From contig CM017564.1 of assembly GCA_007844125.1 (NCBI GenBank), forward strand, positions 22,976,992 to 23,040,991: a DNA stretch of 64,000 nucleotides, read 5' to 3'. Of this stretch, positions 26,146-38,400 are shown in pieces. Within the stretch, counting starts at the first letter, position 1, and every line of letters begins with the position of its first letter. The stretch is from Sinonovacula constricta. Lineage: Eukaryota > Mollusca > Bivalvia > Cardiida > Solecurtidae. The translations under genes and the position numbers were made by a program. Below the pieces are notes generated by a model, which saw only the letters and a program-made list of their open reading frames with translations, was not told where the DNA came from and did not search any database.

Positions 26146-29100
26146 CTAATCCTCTGGAACAGATATATTATCAAACACATTGGTCACTTCTGGATGAGCC
26201 TCCAACTTCGATATTATCTTTCGACACAGTTCTATATCCTCTTCATTGTCAACAGTGACCCACATATGGGGGGTAAGGTCTATCTCCCTGGTTACAACCT
26301 CAAGGTCGTACATCTCTTCTATCGCCTTGGCAACTGTTGCTAGGTTCTTAGGGTTACAGTGAAACTGAAAATCGTAATAAACATTAATACCTATACCTGT
26401 TTACTATGGTTATGCAAGATAGTGTGTATATCAGTGGTAATAAATGATGAAACAAATCTGTCATACACTTAGTACAAGGTATTTGAAAAAATAACATTTT
26501 ATATGATTAAAATTCAATTTTGTTTGTTTTTCGTGTGTGTGTGTGTGGGGGGGGTCATCCGCACTGTCACAATTATGGTCATATTGGTGGAGGAAGACCC
26601 CAGACTTACCTGTGGGTAGAACCACTGGCACACTAAAAAGTTAGCTGGAAAACCTCCCCACATGAAAGTTCTCAGTCAGACCGAGATAATTCAATTTTGT
26701 GAATAATAGGCAATATAAATAAGGTAAACTTCTTACCTGTCTTCCCTTTCAACATATATTTACTAGTAATATACATCTTATACAAGATAACCTTGTATGA
26801 CAAGGTTATGGATTACTTTAACATATACATTGTTGATGATCTCTTAAAGGTAGTAGCTGATGATCTGCATTTATATTAAATAAATTTCACATGTAACAAT
26901 AGCAAACCATTGTATATTGGTATTGAATCAAATAAGAAAATTTTGGTACAGTCTTGCATTTAAATGAGATTATCTTTTTTTAAACAAATACATACGGGTA
27001 AGAAGGGTAAGTTACGAAGAACAACGAATTTTCATAATTTTCTAATCTATTTTTGGATGCAGGGGGTGGGAGATTTCTGCTAAATATGACAGTAAACCTT
27101 ATAGTTCAATGCCATATTTTGGAAACCTAATTATTGTTATTCACCAGTGTTTAGAAAAAACCAGGAAAATATTGTGTATTTTATACATTAATGTTTAATT
27201 TGTGGCAAGGCAGTCCAAACTACTATAGGCTGGTTTAAATAAAAAAGCTGTCTAGACAGAGATATGATTCTGCCCTCATGGAAATCATATCTGAGGTATT
27301 TCAAAGCACCTCCCATACAAAACTTTGACATCAACCTGCAGCTTTTAGCAAGAACTTTTAAGTAACCTATACTGTGTATTCATTTTCTTTGATATTATTT
27401 ACGGCTGCTTTGACCCCACTGTTGACCCCATATTAATAAACATAAAAAATCTTCAATACCGGTACATGAAAATGAGTTAATGTACCTTTAACACGTTCTC
27501 TGCCTCTATCTCAGAATTGTCGTTTTTCATTACTATGACATCCTCAGCTCCGGTTTCTATGGCAATTTCCAGGAAATGTTCATTGTCGTTCGGTAACATG
27601 TTGGCAGGCATAGGTACTATAATGACACCTTTCTGTTCAAAAAGGTGGGGCCAGGTAACATGTTTCTGGATCTGTCCGCTAAAAAATAAGAAAATCAGAT
27701 CAAGGTTAGGTCATGTTTTAACTAAACTTATAAAACTAAAAAAGAATCAACTGCACTAGCTGATTAATTTAACCTCACTGGATCTTTACTTTACAATAAC
27801 TGATTTTTTTATTGGTGGAGGACTATAGATTTGTGGGTGTAGTTTTAGCCATATGACGAACTTCGCCATTTGGGGTTTATTTTTCACTTAGCGTTTTATT
27901 ATATTTCACAAACTCTTCCCAATATTTTAAGGAAAAATATGTACATGTATTGATCTGAAGGGGACTTTTAAGATAGTGGCACATGGCAGCCTAGATTTGA
28001 ACCCAGGCCATCAGAACAAGGAGCCAATTGTTCATCAAATACTACCAGCACCAATTTACCACAATATTCATACTTTTTACATGCCTTAAAAAATCTTGTC
28101 CCTCAAATCGTCATGTAAAAAAACAAAAACAAGAAAACTGACAATTGGGTTGTTATCACCTAAATTTGTTAATGAACTGCTCAAAACCCTTTTTTCTGAT
28201 ATTTTTAAGATTATTTTATTGATAGGGTTATGTTAAAAAGTAACCTTTTCTTCAAAACAGGTTTAAGTTTCTCAAAAGAGTGAATTGTAATGTACAGTAT
28301 TTATAAAATGCAAGTTAACAGCATGTATAATTTTTAATTAAACTAATGACTTTTTTAAAAAAAATGTTTTGTTTTTTTTATATATAAAGATTATTTTGTC
28401 AGTTTGTGATTGTTTTGGAAATGTTTTATAAATTTAAGTGGATATTTTAAAATAATAACATATTCAAACGGACGCTTTTCTTACCATCAAAATAAAAAAG
28501 CCCACCATATCATCTAGAGCAATAGGTCAAAACATTTATGTTACAGCCTTATCATAACCATGCCTTATAAATAATTCTTACTGAAGTAATTATCTCCCCA
28601 TCAAAATGAAACACTGTTCAAGGGCACCACCCTTGGCTGATTGGTAAAACTGCTGACTTGTATCACCTCTGAATGCTGCACCTCTCACCATGTGGGTACG
28701 AGTCCCCATCGGGAAAATGGGATTAAGTGTGGGAAGATCTAACAGCTGACCTTTGGTGCGCCATGCTGGTTAGACAGACATTCGTCTGTGATCTTCGTCC
28801 ATCAAATTAACAGAATATCGCTATAGTGACTAGAATTGTGTCACTGTGATGAATATCAAAAAAACAAAAACAGACACACTGCTCACCCTGTCTTCTTCAA
28901 AACAGAGTTCATCTCCTGTTTGGTCTTCAAAGCCTGTGGGGATTGAACCTCCGCTACAATCACTGTTCCTGCGGGACCTCGGACCTCCAAGTAGAATGTT
29001 TCCATCTGATTGGCATGTTTCTCCTAGAGTAGGTAAGTTTGACAAAAATAACTCTGTTTCATTGTGTTGTATAACACGTAAGATGCATTCTTATCACATG

Positions 29101-32100
29101 CTTCCCCTTGTTTTTTTCACTCAATACATCCATTACATATTTGGTTATATTACCTTAGTGTTATGCAGCATTCTGATTGATGACATCACTGATGTCATCT
29201 TAATAAACATTACTAATACCACTATATCACCAAATGTTGTTGTTAAAATTTCTTAAAGGCGTAAATTGTAGATTAAAATCATGTGTTAAAAAGAATTTGA
29301 CACACGTTGTCATTTAAAACAAATATTTATAAAACTTATCCAGGAAAATGATAGTAACATCACCATAGGCTTGCTTACTGTCACTTTTCTGAACTCGTTT
29401 AATATATATCTTTGTATTAAATGACAATAAGTGTCAGATCATCTTTACATGGTTTATTTACTTTTGTCTGCGGACTTATATAAACTTGATGTTATATGAT
29501 AGAGGAGCTTAACAATGGGTTGAATTGATAGGAAAATCGCAGACGAAAATTAATGTCTGGGCAGAACTCACACCATAAGTCAGCTGGAAGGCATTCCCAC
29601 ATATTAAAATCCTTCATCCCAAACAGGAACTTGAACTCCTGCAGTGAGAGGCTTAGCAGTCAGAGGAGTTACAAGTCAGCGACTCTACCACTACCCCACG
29701 GGTGTCGAACACCTGTTTTATTAACAATTAAAACTTATACAATAGACAACCACTGACATACAACATACAACCAATTGCAAAAGTAAGTTTGTTTGTGTTT
29801 TTTACATTAAAGGGAAGAAAATTAGACACATCAAGTAGACTAATTATTAGAAATACAAATCTTACAAATATTATTCAAGGAAGGCATACAAACACTTACA
29901 TATCTTTCAATAAACTTCTGCACTGTTGCTTTTGGTACACCAAGCTTAATGACTCTATCTACATGGGCGGCCAACTTCACGTTTTTCTGTGGATCTGCAC
30001 CGCCCTCTGAAATTTGTCATTGGATAGTAAATGTTATTTTTTGTAAGTATTGTTTCATTTTGTAAATACAGTGCTCCCTCTCCAAATGGTACCTCTCTTA
30101 GACTAATACCTCTCTTATACGTCAGTTTAATTTACCACCTGTTGTTTTCAACATATTTTTTAAACTCTCTAAAACGGCTAACGTCACTCATTTTTACTTC
30201 CATGTCATTTGAATTCCCTCCCTTGAGCAGCCAATGATTTGTCTCACCAGTTGTCATTAGCCCTTGGCATTTTCTGTAATGCCGAATGATATCGGAAATC
30301 TTGAAAATGAATGACAAAAGCTGTTCAAGACAGGTTCCCACGTATAAGCCTATTCCAATCTTAATTTTTAAAGATTTGCTTGTGTATTTGAAACTTATTT
30401 TTGTTGTTCCAACAGCAATCTATCAGTTACCTGGGGATGACATTAATTGTAGGCAGTGAGAAAAAGATAATGATGATTAATATGCATGCTATGTACAACT
30501 AATGGGAGTTCAGAGAACCTTCAGATCTGAATAAGAATTGCATATACGTCTAAATTCAAGTCGCAAATTTGAGTTTCTCCTAATATTCCAAAACGAATGA
30601 AATCTCCAGTAAATGTTATAATTTCTTATCAATTACAGTCCATTTAACAATAAAAGCTGACCGCTGGCCAATGCAAGTCTGACTATTAATAGTAATAAGA
30701 AGACATGACAAAGTCCATTGAGCATTACAACATATACCAAACCCTGAAACAGCACAGGACAAAGGTATTAACATGCAAGGCCAAATGTAAAAGTAAGAAC
30801 AAATCTGTGATGAGTCATTTAACAAAAACAGCAAGCACTCTTTCATACTCAGCTGATGGTTGCAAATACAAAACCTGGTTCCTTCATCAGCAACCTATAA
30901 AAATAATTATGCAGCAAATTTCTACTGTAAATACAGTACTTTGCTTTGGCTTAAAAAAAATATTGTCAAACCATCAAAAAAAAAATTCTATAGCATTCAT
31001 GCATCATACAAGATGTTTTTGTTTATTGGGTTTATCTTTCCACCAAGATTATTTCAGTTAACTGAAGCAGATACAGTGCTGCCTTCACTGTGTATAGCAT
31101 GCTGTGAAAACCTTGCATGATACAACACCCTGTCACATTAGCCTGACACTGGGTCAGCTAGTTGTGGAACTACTTTTATATTTGCTTAAGCATTTAAAAG
31201 GGAACTATACCACTGCCATTTTTAACAACTTTAATATGTCGCAGCCTAGGATCAAACTAGGGGCTCTCGTACCTGGAGCAGATGCTCTACTGATTGCGCT
31301 ACCAGGTCCATAAACTTTAGAAGACTTTATGTGATGAGCCAACATAATGAGCAAACTATGAAATTAGCATACAATATAAATTGAGTTAAACTGGTATTTA
31401 AATGGTCTAATGTAATCATCTACCTAGCTGATCTACTTGCTATGAGAGCAACAGTATAAAATGAGTTAACATTGATTTTCAGACTTATAATATCTTACCT
31501 TTAATGATTTGACCCATAATTTTGAGCTGATGGTTGCTTAGTTCACTTTTAGCTGCATCCTTTGCTTCCTTTATATGTTTGATATTCTTCCAGTGGGAAT
31601 GGCCGGCCATATTGCGAACAGATGACTGTGGACAAAATTAATAGAGCTCCTGTTAACAGCACAAGTCTTAAGATTAACTGCATCCTTGTAAAGTCTCACA
31701 GCATACCTGTGAAGGCTCACAGCATACCTGTCAAGTATCACTGCATACCTGTCAAGTCCTGCAGCATACCTGTCAGAATCACTGCATACCTGTCAAGTCC
31801 CGCTGCATACCTGTCAAGTATCACTGCATACCTGTCAAGTCCCGCTGCATACCTGTCAAGTATCACTGCATACCTGTCAAGCCCCGCTGCATACCTGTCA
31901 AGTCCTGTTGCATAATTGTAATGTCACACTTTATTCCTGTCAAGTCTCACTGCATACCTTTCAAAGTCTCACTGCATACCCTTCAAGTGGCTCTGCTTAC
32001 CTGTCAAGTATCACTGCATACCTGTAAAGTCTCATTGTATACCTGTCAAATCTCACTGTATACCTGTCAAAGTCTCACTGCATACCCTTCAAGTGGCTCT

Positions 32101-33852
32101 GCTTACCTGTCAAGTCTCACTGCATACCTGTCAAGTCTCACTGCATACCTGTCAAGTTGCTCTGCATATCCGGCAAGTCTCACTGTATACCTGTCAAGAC
32201 TAACTGCATACCTGTCAAGTCACATTGTATACCTGTTAAGTCTCATTGTACACCTGCCATGTCTCACTGCAAACTTATCAAGTCTCATGGCATACCTGTC
32301 AAGTCTCAGTGCATACCTGTCTCAGAACATAATCACGGTCTGGCACAAATCTAGAAAATTATCAGACTTCTCAAGCAAAATTAGAGAATTATCCTGCTTG
32401 ATTAATAATTAAACAATCCTTGTTATATAAACATTCACTTTCATCAATTTCAGTTTTTATTTCTTCTACTTTAGTCTTAGAGCTGCACCTGTATTTACAT
32501 ATTATGTAAAAAAAGTTTAAACACCAGATCTTCAGTCCACCAAGTTAGCAAAATCTACAGGAGCAGATACTGTTTTATTGAACTGAAAGAGATTTCAGAT
32601 ATCATCAGGTGGACTCTGGCCCAACGTCCACTGATTTTTCATAAAGATTGCTGCACATGTGTGTCTTGCCCTGAATGGTCTATTTATAAGGAAATTATTT
32701 TGGATTTACCTGTATCTATTTATATGCTTAGCTAATTTTACTATAAAACCCTCTTTTGCATCAGGCATATTTCAACTGTACAGATGCAACTATGCCATTC
32801 AACACAATGTCATTTATTTCTAAATCTTGTCTAGCTAAGTAATGATTAAAACTTTTAATTTGATGTTACTATATAATCACATGTACACATTGGTCAATAG
32901 TGTTGGTGGTCAGATTTTGTTTTAAATACACAGCAGCCACACAATGAAGATCATCATAAAGATGTCCAACTAAATTGGAGGAGGACCCTTGACATATGAC
33001 TATGGAGAACCACTGCTGGATGACCTCCCCACATAGCGTCTTTGACCCTACCTGACAATATAACACGCTGAGGTAAGAGGCTGAGGAAAATGAGGTTAAA
33101 AGATGGCAATTCAACCCCTCAACCATGGCAGCAACTATGCTTATCAATATCAGATTAATTTGGATAGTATGGGATGAAATATAAAAACAGACTTACCAAG
33201 AGTTTGTGCAATTAAAGTATGATTTTAGAAAGGCAAGTTGGAGATGCAATTTTAAAATTTCATACACTGATTAATTAATATTTTCCTGTTGTATACATGT
33301 ATATATTAGTGGAAAAAAAAAACACAACATTTTCAGCAGCTTAAAATTGCCATTTTCATTTTTTATACCTGTATAGTTTTCGTTGATAAAAACGCTTTTT
33401 CTTATGCTCTGACACTTCCCTTATACAAAAGCTACATGTACACACAAGAACTGTTTTACTCAATACTGGTACATGAACATATGATATATGAGGCTAAGGA
33501 AGCAATATATCTGAAACACTAGTCACTCTGCCATGTTCAGACCAATTATTAGTTGTCCCACAAAAATTTTACTTACACATTCTATATTATTTCTTCTGGT
33601 CCAAGACATTAGGTCTAGTTGCCTGCATGTTAAATTTCTTGACATCGCAGCATTATAAGTGATGGCTCGCGATAATGGATGACAGATTGTTGGTACAAGC
33701 AATGTGTTTCCATTCTTTTTGGATCCCAGACACAGGTTTCGGAATCTCACTTCTTGGACTCTGCATACTGAATAGCTGTTGTTTCGGTAGATCTTTGGAC
33801 AGATCCCTCGAAGAAGTCTTTGGGCTGTTCTCATCTTAAAAGTCTTATTCAT
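26146..33852 (-). CDS. TACO1: Translational activator of cytochrome c oxidase 1 (YebC/TACO1 family), six coding exons
   Basis: TACO1 is the mitochondrial-matrix member of the YebC/PmpR family and is needed for translation of COX1, a core subunit of complex IV. Coding exons on the minus strand are 33577-33852, 31499-31625, 29900-30006, 28887-29023, 27486-27678 and 26146-26364. All junctions are GT-AG and phases match throughout, giving 352 residues. Residues 1 to about 95 are rich in Arg, Ser and Asn with few acidic residues, consistent with a mitochondrial presequence. The YebC signature MAGHSHWKNIKHIKEAKDAA opens exon 2. Exon 3 has EGGADPQKN and exon 4 has LEVRGPAGTVIVAEV. Exon 5 has FEQKGVIIV and ETGAEDV, and exon 6 ends ISVPED-stop. 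The human protein is about 297 residues; the extra length is mostly N-terminal. Intron 1 holds a 21-bp minisatellite and a SINE. The start could instead be a Met a few residues further in. Confidence 0.95.
26532..26555. repeat. (GT)n followed by a G run
   Basis: Short GT repeat ending in eight G residues, inside TACO1 intron 5. Confidence 0.9.
26556..26690 (-). mobile_element. SINE family C fragment
   Basis: Minus-strand body of family C ('ggtggaggaagaccccagac', 'gggtagaaccactggca', 'ctggaaaacctccccacatg'). The tRNA-like head is lost. Lies in TACO1 intron 5. Confidence 0.75.
27978..28060 (-). mobile_element. tRNA-like SINE head remnant
   Basis: Reverse complement shows a B-box-like 'gggttcaaatctaggc' preceded by a degraded tRNA-like region. 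A family C-like 'ggtggaggac' lies nearby at 27,815. Lies in TACO1 intron 4. Confidence 0.45.
28618..28855 (+). mobile_element. SINE family C, plus-strand copy
   Basis: Head 'gggcaccacccttggctgat' to 'gtgggtacgagtccccatc', then 'gtgggaagatctaacagctgac', 'acattcgtctgtgatcttcg' and 'cgctatagtgac'. All family C blocks are present in order. It ends about 30 bases from TACO1 exon 4. Confidence 0.78.
29540..29705 (-). mobile_element. SINE family C, minus-strand copy
   Basis: Reverse complement begins 'acccgtggggtagtggtaga' with a B-box-like 'caggagttcaagttcc', followed by the 'ggaatgccttccagctgac' block. Lies in TACO1 intron 3. Confidence 0.75.
30070..30350 (-). mobile_element. Possible degraded DNA-transposon piece
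   Basis: Starts with 'cagtgctccctctccaaatg', which resembles a pogo/Tigger-like terminus. The minus strand keeps a 69-codon frame (30,132-30,341) without a domain I recognise. Very tentative; it lies in TACO1 intron 2. Confidence 0.22.
31016..31312 (-). mobile_element. tRNA-derived SINE, family B, diverged minus-strand copy
   Basis: Left end 'tttattgggtttatctttcc' is the family tail. The right end is the head ('ggacctggtagcgcaatcag' on minus, then 'gatcctaggctgcgacat'). More diverged than the 19.9-kb copy. Lies in TACO1 intron 2. Confidence 0.83.
31685..32325. repeat. 21-bp minisatellite in TACO1 intron 1, about 30 units
   Basis: Tandem array of variants of 'ctgtcaagtctcactgcatac' with substitutions and a few 1-base length changes. 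It begins about 60 bases from the exon 2 splice acceptor. Since 21 is divisible by three it produces an artificial plus-strand peptide repeat (AYLSSLT). Confidence 0.95.
32925..33130 (-). mobile_element. SINE family C, diverged minus-strand copy
   Basis: 'aaagatgtccaactaaattg' followed by 'gaggaggaccc', then 'gagaaccactgctggatgac' and 'ctccccacatagcg' are family C blocks on the minus strand. The head is mostly degraded. Lies in TACO1 intron 1. Confidence 0.65.
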
Positions 33853-34214
33853 CTAATATGTTCTGAAACAAGAGTTCCAAAATAATATCTAAAAAAGAGC
33901 TGTCCATAAATGCCAGACAAAATAATGATAATTCTAAGTAGAACAAGTGGCACAACTTTGCAAATTTAGGTTTACCAAGTCTTTTGAAACAGGTTCTGTT
34001 TTTGATACTGAGCACTGAAGACTGAAGTATTACAAATATTAAGTTAATATGTTCAATAGTTTTTGAAAATAGACCATAACAACAAGGTTAACCATCACCA
34101 TTAACGATGCGAGAGTAATGACAAAATGACAAATGCTCCACTTTTATTTAAAAAAATGGAGCTAAAAACGGACAGAATATTGTGGTAAACCAACTGTCTA
34201 CAACAACTGTACTG

Positions 34215-35394
34215 TGCGTATAGCGTTTTTTTACAGCTGGAAATTTGACAGCAACTTTTAATGGAAAGCAGCGTGACAGGCAACATGTTGTTATAGTATT
34301 GCATCCACTGGTAATATTTTCTTGAATACAAGATACAAGATACAAGAATCTTTATTTAGAGTCGGGTATATATACAACATGAGAACATTAGCTAAAAGCT
34401 ATTTTCCGACTTATAACAGAAATACATAAGCAATAGACATAAACATTAATATAACAGATGACCTAAAAAAATAAGAGATTCATATATGATATAGTAGCTC
34501 TATGGGAGACTACAGCTATTAACATAATAAAACATAATTAGATTAACATCAAGATGGTATATAATTATTAGAAGTAAACATAACGAGCTTATAGCTAATT
34601 TAGCACAGACTTTGAGTGGAAAATAAAATATAGTAAAAATTACAATCCTAAAACTGTACATACATGCATGCAAACAAGTCATACCAACTAAGACAAACCT
34701 AAAGCTATACTCATAAAAACATGCAGATAAGAAAGGCATGCATAAATAAAACAGCTGTACATACATGCAGCAGGTAAGACATACACAGGTAGGAAACAAG
34801 GATATTGGGTAAAAATACATTAAGTTTATAATTACTACAGATGAAAGTTACTAAAATGTATAGCACATGGCGAAGCAAGCAGCTAGAAGGTATAAGCACG
34901 ATTATAAACTAAGCACATCACCATGCTAGACAAAAAACAAGCTTGTACCCATTTCAATTAAAAATTAACACTATGGTGCATAAATTGAGTATAAAAGTTA
35001 TCCTTTTCATGTGTTCATAAAGAAAAACAGAAACTAAGCCTTAGATTTATAAAAAAAAAAGTACTTAAGACATTTAGTATCCGGAAAAAATTAGCTATCC
35101 GAACTCTATGCTACTATATTAAAGGTTTCGTTACCTTGAAGGAACGACTCCCTTTTACTCACAATTTTTCAGTTTATATGTATATATTGGCATATATTTG
35201 TAAATATGACCCAAGAGTCTGCACATGGACTTAAATATATGTGTTATCTAATGATTAGCCATCAAAACATGTGGCCGAATAAGTTGTTGTTATAATATTG
35301 TTTATTTACCTTAACACCGCCTTGCGTATAGCGTTTTTTACAGCTGGAAATTTGACAGCAACTTTTAGTGGAAAGCGGCGTGACAGGCAACATG
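34215..35394 (+). repeat. 72-bp block duplicated on either side of a probable insertion
   Basis: 34,215-34,287 and 35,323-35,394 are the same sequence ('tgcgtatagcgttttttaca' to 'gcgtgacaggcaacatg') with about three differences. Next to them, 'gttgttatagtattg' (34,287-34,301) and 'gttgttataatattg' (35,286-35,300) look like a target-site duplication around a segment of about 984 bp. Both blocks lie between TACO1 and the candidate TMEM177 start. Confidence 0.75.
34325..34950 (-). mobile_element. Probable 3' end of a non-LTR retrotransposon
   Basis: Minus-strand sequence ends in AATAAAGATTC followed by a tail of three TTGTATC repeats (34,330-34,360). This is a hallmark of LINE 3' ends with a short tandem tail. 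No reverse-transcriptase motif is visible upstream, so it would be 3' untranslated sequence only. It falls inside the segment bracketed by the 15-bp direct repeat noted nearby. Confidence 0.45.
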
Positions 35395-35437
35395 AAGTTA
35401 AGCGTCCAGTAACCTTGAAGATAAAATTTTTATTAAA

Positions 35438-38400
35438 ATGGTCACACGAAAAAGTGCAACAGAAAATACATGGAGGGTAAACATATTTCTTTGCGTTTGA
35501 CATTGCCAGACAATTGCAACAGTAGCGATTGACATTGAACATAGTGTTATTCAAGTGTTAAAATTATGTAAGTCTTAAAAAGAAGATAGGTAAAAATGTA
35601 CGAAAAAATGCCGTCACTCGGCTACATGCACACAGGCAAGTTAAAATTGGCATCGCTATAAGAGTCGCCGACCTATAACTCTTTAGCCCCTCATAATGTT
35701 GGTTTGATTCTCAGTGGGTGCCAGAACTTTCATGTGGGTAAGTTTTCCAGCTCACCTGCAGTGCGCCAGTGGTCAAGTCAGGTAATATTTATTTTGAAAG
35801 TGGGTACATAACAGTGATGTGCAACATACAGATGTACATATACACATAGAAACGAAAGAAACAATACACCGACTTTACATAAATAAATAAGACATCTATA
35901 ATTATTTATATGCACAAATATGCTATTGGTCCAAAAAGGGACATGAGGATGGAAATCAGAAACTCCAGCAGTCTTAGGGAAACAAACATACTTGAAAACC
36001 TTAGGAATATAAAATCTTTACAGGCCTTACAGAAAAATCACTTTGATCGAGGACCATCCAGAAATGTAATGTACATCACATCGCGTCCAACAAAAGGCCA
36101 GAAATAACCTGTTAATTGGGCTAGCCCTCATATAAGCCCACACAGCATTTATTTATGTCAATATTAACTTGAACAAACTAAATTGAAGGCAAACTCTTAG
36201 TTGTCTACATAATTGTAACACTTTGTAAACTGGACACGGATGTACGTTACACATGAAATGACTGAGCCACAAACATTTATCTTAAAAGAATACAACTGTA
36301 CTAAAATGAATCAAAATACATTTATCACATTCAAATATCTCAAATAACATCTCATTTGATCTTTGCTCTAAATTTTTTTAAGTTTTCAGTATGATTATGA
36401 AGGATAAACATAACTCACAAGGACACCAAATGTTAGCCAAGGTCTCAAAAGATGCAGAGGAAAATAAATTGAAGCTGAAATATTGAAGTATTATGGAAAA
36501 AAAACTGTTAGATTCATCAATTTAGTACAGAAACATTTATTTTAGGATGATGGTGGTGGGGGGAAGGGGGCCAACATAGTTGCTATGCTGCAAGGACATG
36601 CAGTACACCATCATGCATGTCATGGTGCTTTACTATTAAGTGGCTCAATGTCTTAAAATATCTGACCAAAAAAATATAACACTAAAAATATAACATCAAA
36701 GCAGGAATATGCCTAGTAAATGTTGAAGGCATTCAAAAGTCTAAACTGAAGAAGAAATAATATTTTTTCCAGAAATGAGCGTGAAATGCACAATGTTTTT
36801 AGTTTTTGTGACATTCCTCACAACTGGAAACAAAAAAATGAACCAGCCAGCAGCTATTTTCGTGTCTTTATGATGAACGGAACACGGTTAAAAATGTAAC
36901 CTATTTCAATATTTGATAACTTTGGACCTTGGTTCATGAATATTCTATATGATATCTATAGTCTGGTCATGTTTGATGTGAAAATACAAGTGGGGAATTA
37001 TAGAAAACAATGTTTGAACACATTCATCACAATCGGACACAATTGCCATTTTAGTGCATAGAAAAACCAATGCAGACAACCCATCAAAAATCGTCAATCA
37101 TCTAAAACCCTGCATTGTTCAAGGCCAAATTTCTATTGCTAATAATTGTTTATCTTACAATGTAACATCCCCGCGAAAGAATCAAACGATGTCAGTGAAA
37201 TATTCGATTATCTATTGCAGACAAATCAGCGTAACGATTTCACGTGTATACACATGAACAAGACACAAAGGGTGATTTCCATATGACCAAATATGTTTTG
37301 TTTACATACGCCATTCAAGAAATCCACTTGGGTGGTTTCCCTAGAGTACATCTTGGGTCATGATCGATTCTTCTGACGATTTTAGAACAGTGTGAACATT
37401 CATCACAGAACTGGACACGAAGATATTGCCTTCATTTAATTTATCAGATCGTAGCAGTATTACATTACAATGAAAGTTAAATAATGAATGTTTAAACATA
37501 AAATTCTTCATATTTTAGAATAGCACAAATTATTTTTTTTATTTTTGTCTGTACGATCAGGATTTTATACACTTTGAACGTACATCAAAGCACTGGACAC
37601 GATGGGTGTATAAGTTACGCTACTTTCAAATGCATTTTTCTTAAAGAAGTGGGAATGTTTCAGCAAAAAACAGCTAGACGAACATCAAATTTTATCATTT
37701 CCCTAACAATTAAAACATTTGGGGAATACAATTTTTTTGGGAGGGAAAAAGTATGAGTTTTTGTACATGGCGTACAATGTCACACTCTCCAAAATTTGTC
37801 CATTTTTGGGTATCAAATGTGCCACTAAATCCACTGTTAAAAATGGATCGTCATACTTTTATCAAAACTATCTCTACTGTGTATATCAAAGACATTAATT
37901 GTAATTTTACCCTGTGGCTCATGTGATTTGTGAATTTATTAGTCCCTGAACTTTAAGAGCCTAGGGGGGACCACTAGGGTATTTTTTGCGTATATAATAA
38001 ACATGACCAAGTTTTCAGTCTTGGATCTTCTATCACCTATAATAAACTAGGGATCAATAATTGGACCATGATTGTGTTGGTGGAAAAAGAAAGAAAAAAA
38101 TGGCATGAAATGTGCACAGATCATATGATCTACATGCAGTGCTCAAGCACTATCAAGAACTTGTATCATAACAACCATGGGTCATTCACTTTGGGCACCA
38201 ATTAGCAATATAACCTTGGGGAAGAATGTGCAGCCAGTTTGGGAATGGAATCTTCACCAACAATATAACTGTTGGATCATTAGAGTTAACAAGACTGCTT
38301 ACACATCGCCCTATCACCCAGCTGCCAAAGAAATATCTTAGATTTAATTTTTAACTTTACCTGGTTGCTGTCCAGGAAGTTTTCAGCTGCAAAAAATATA

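Noticed and set aside
28846..29256. 136-codon plus-strand frame
   Set aside because: It is antisense to TACO1 exon 4 and its flanks.
23545..32325. CRISPR-like arrays in the 51-bp and 21-bp repeats
   Set aside because: Units abut with no unique spacers, and the genome is eukaryotic.
31622..32412. Plus-strand frames of 97 and 163 codons with AYLSSLT repeats
   Set aside because: They come from the 21-bp minisatellite lying antisense inside TACO1 intron 1.
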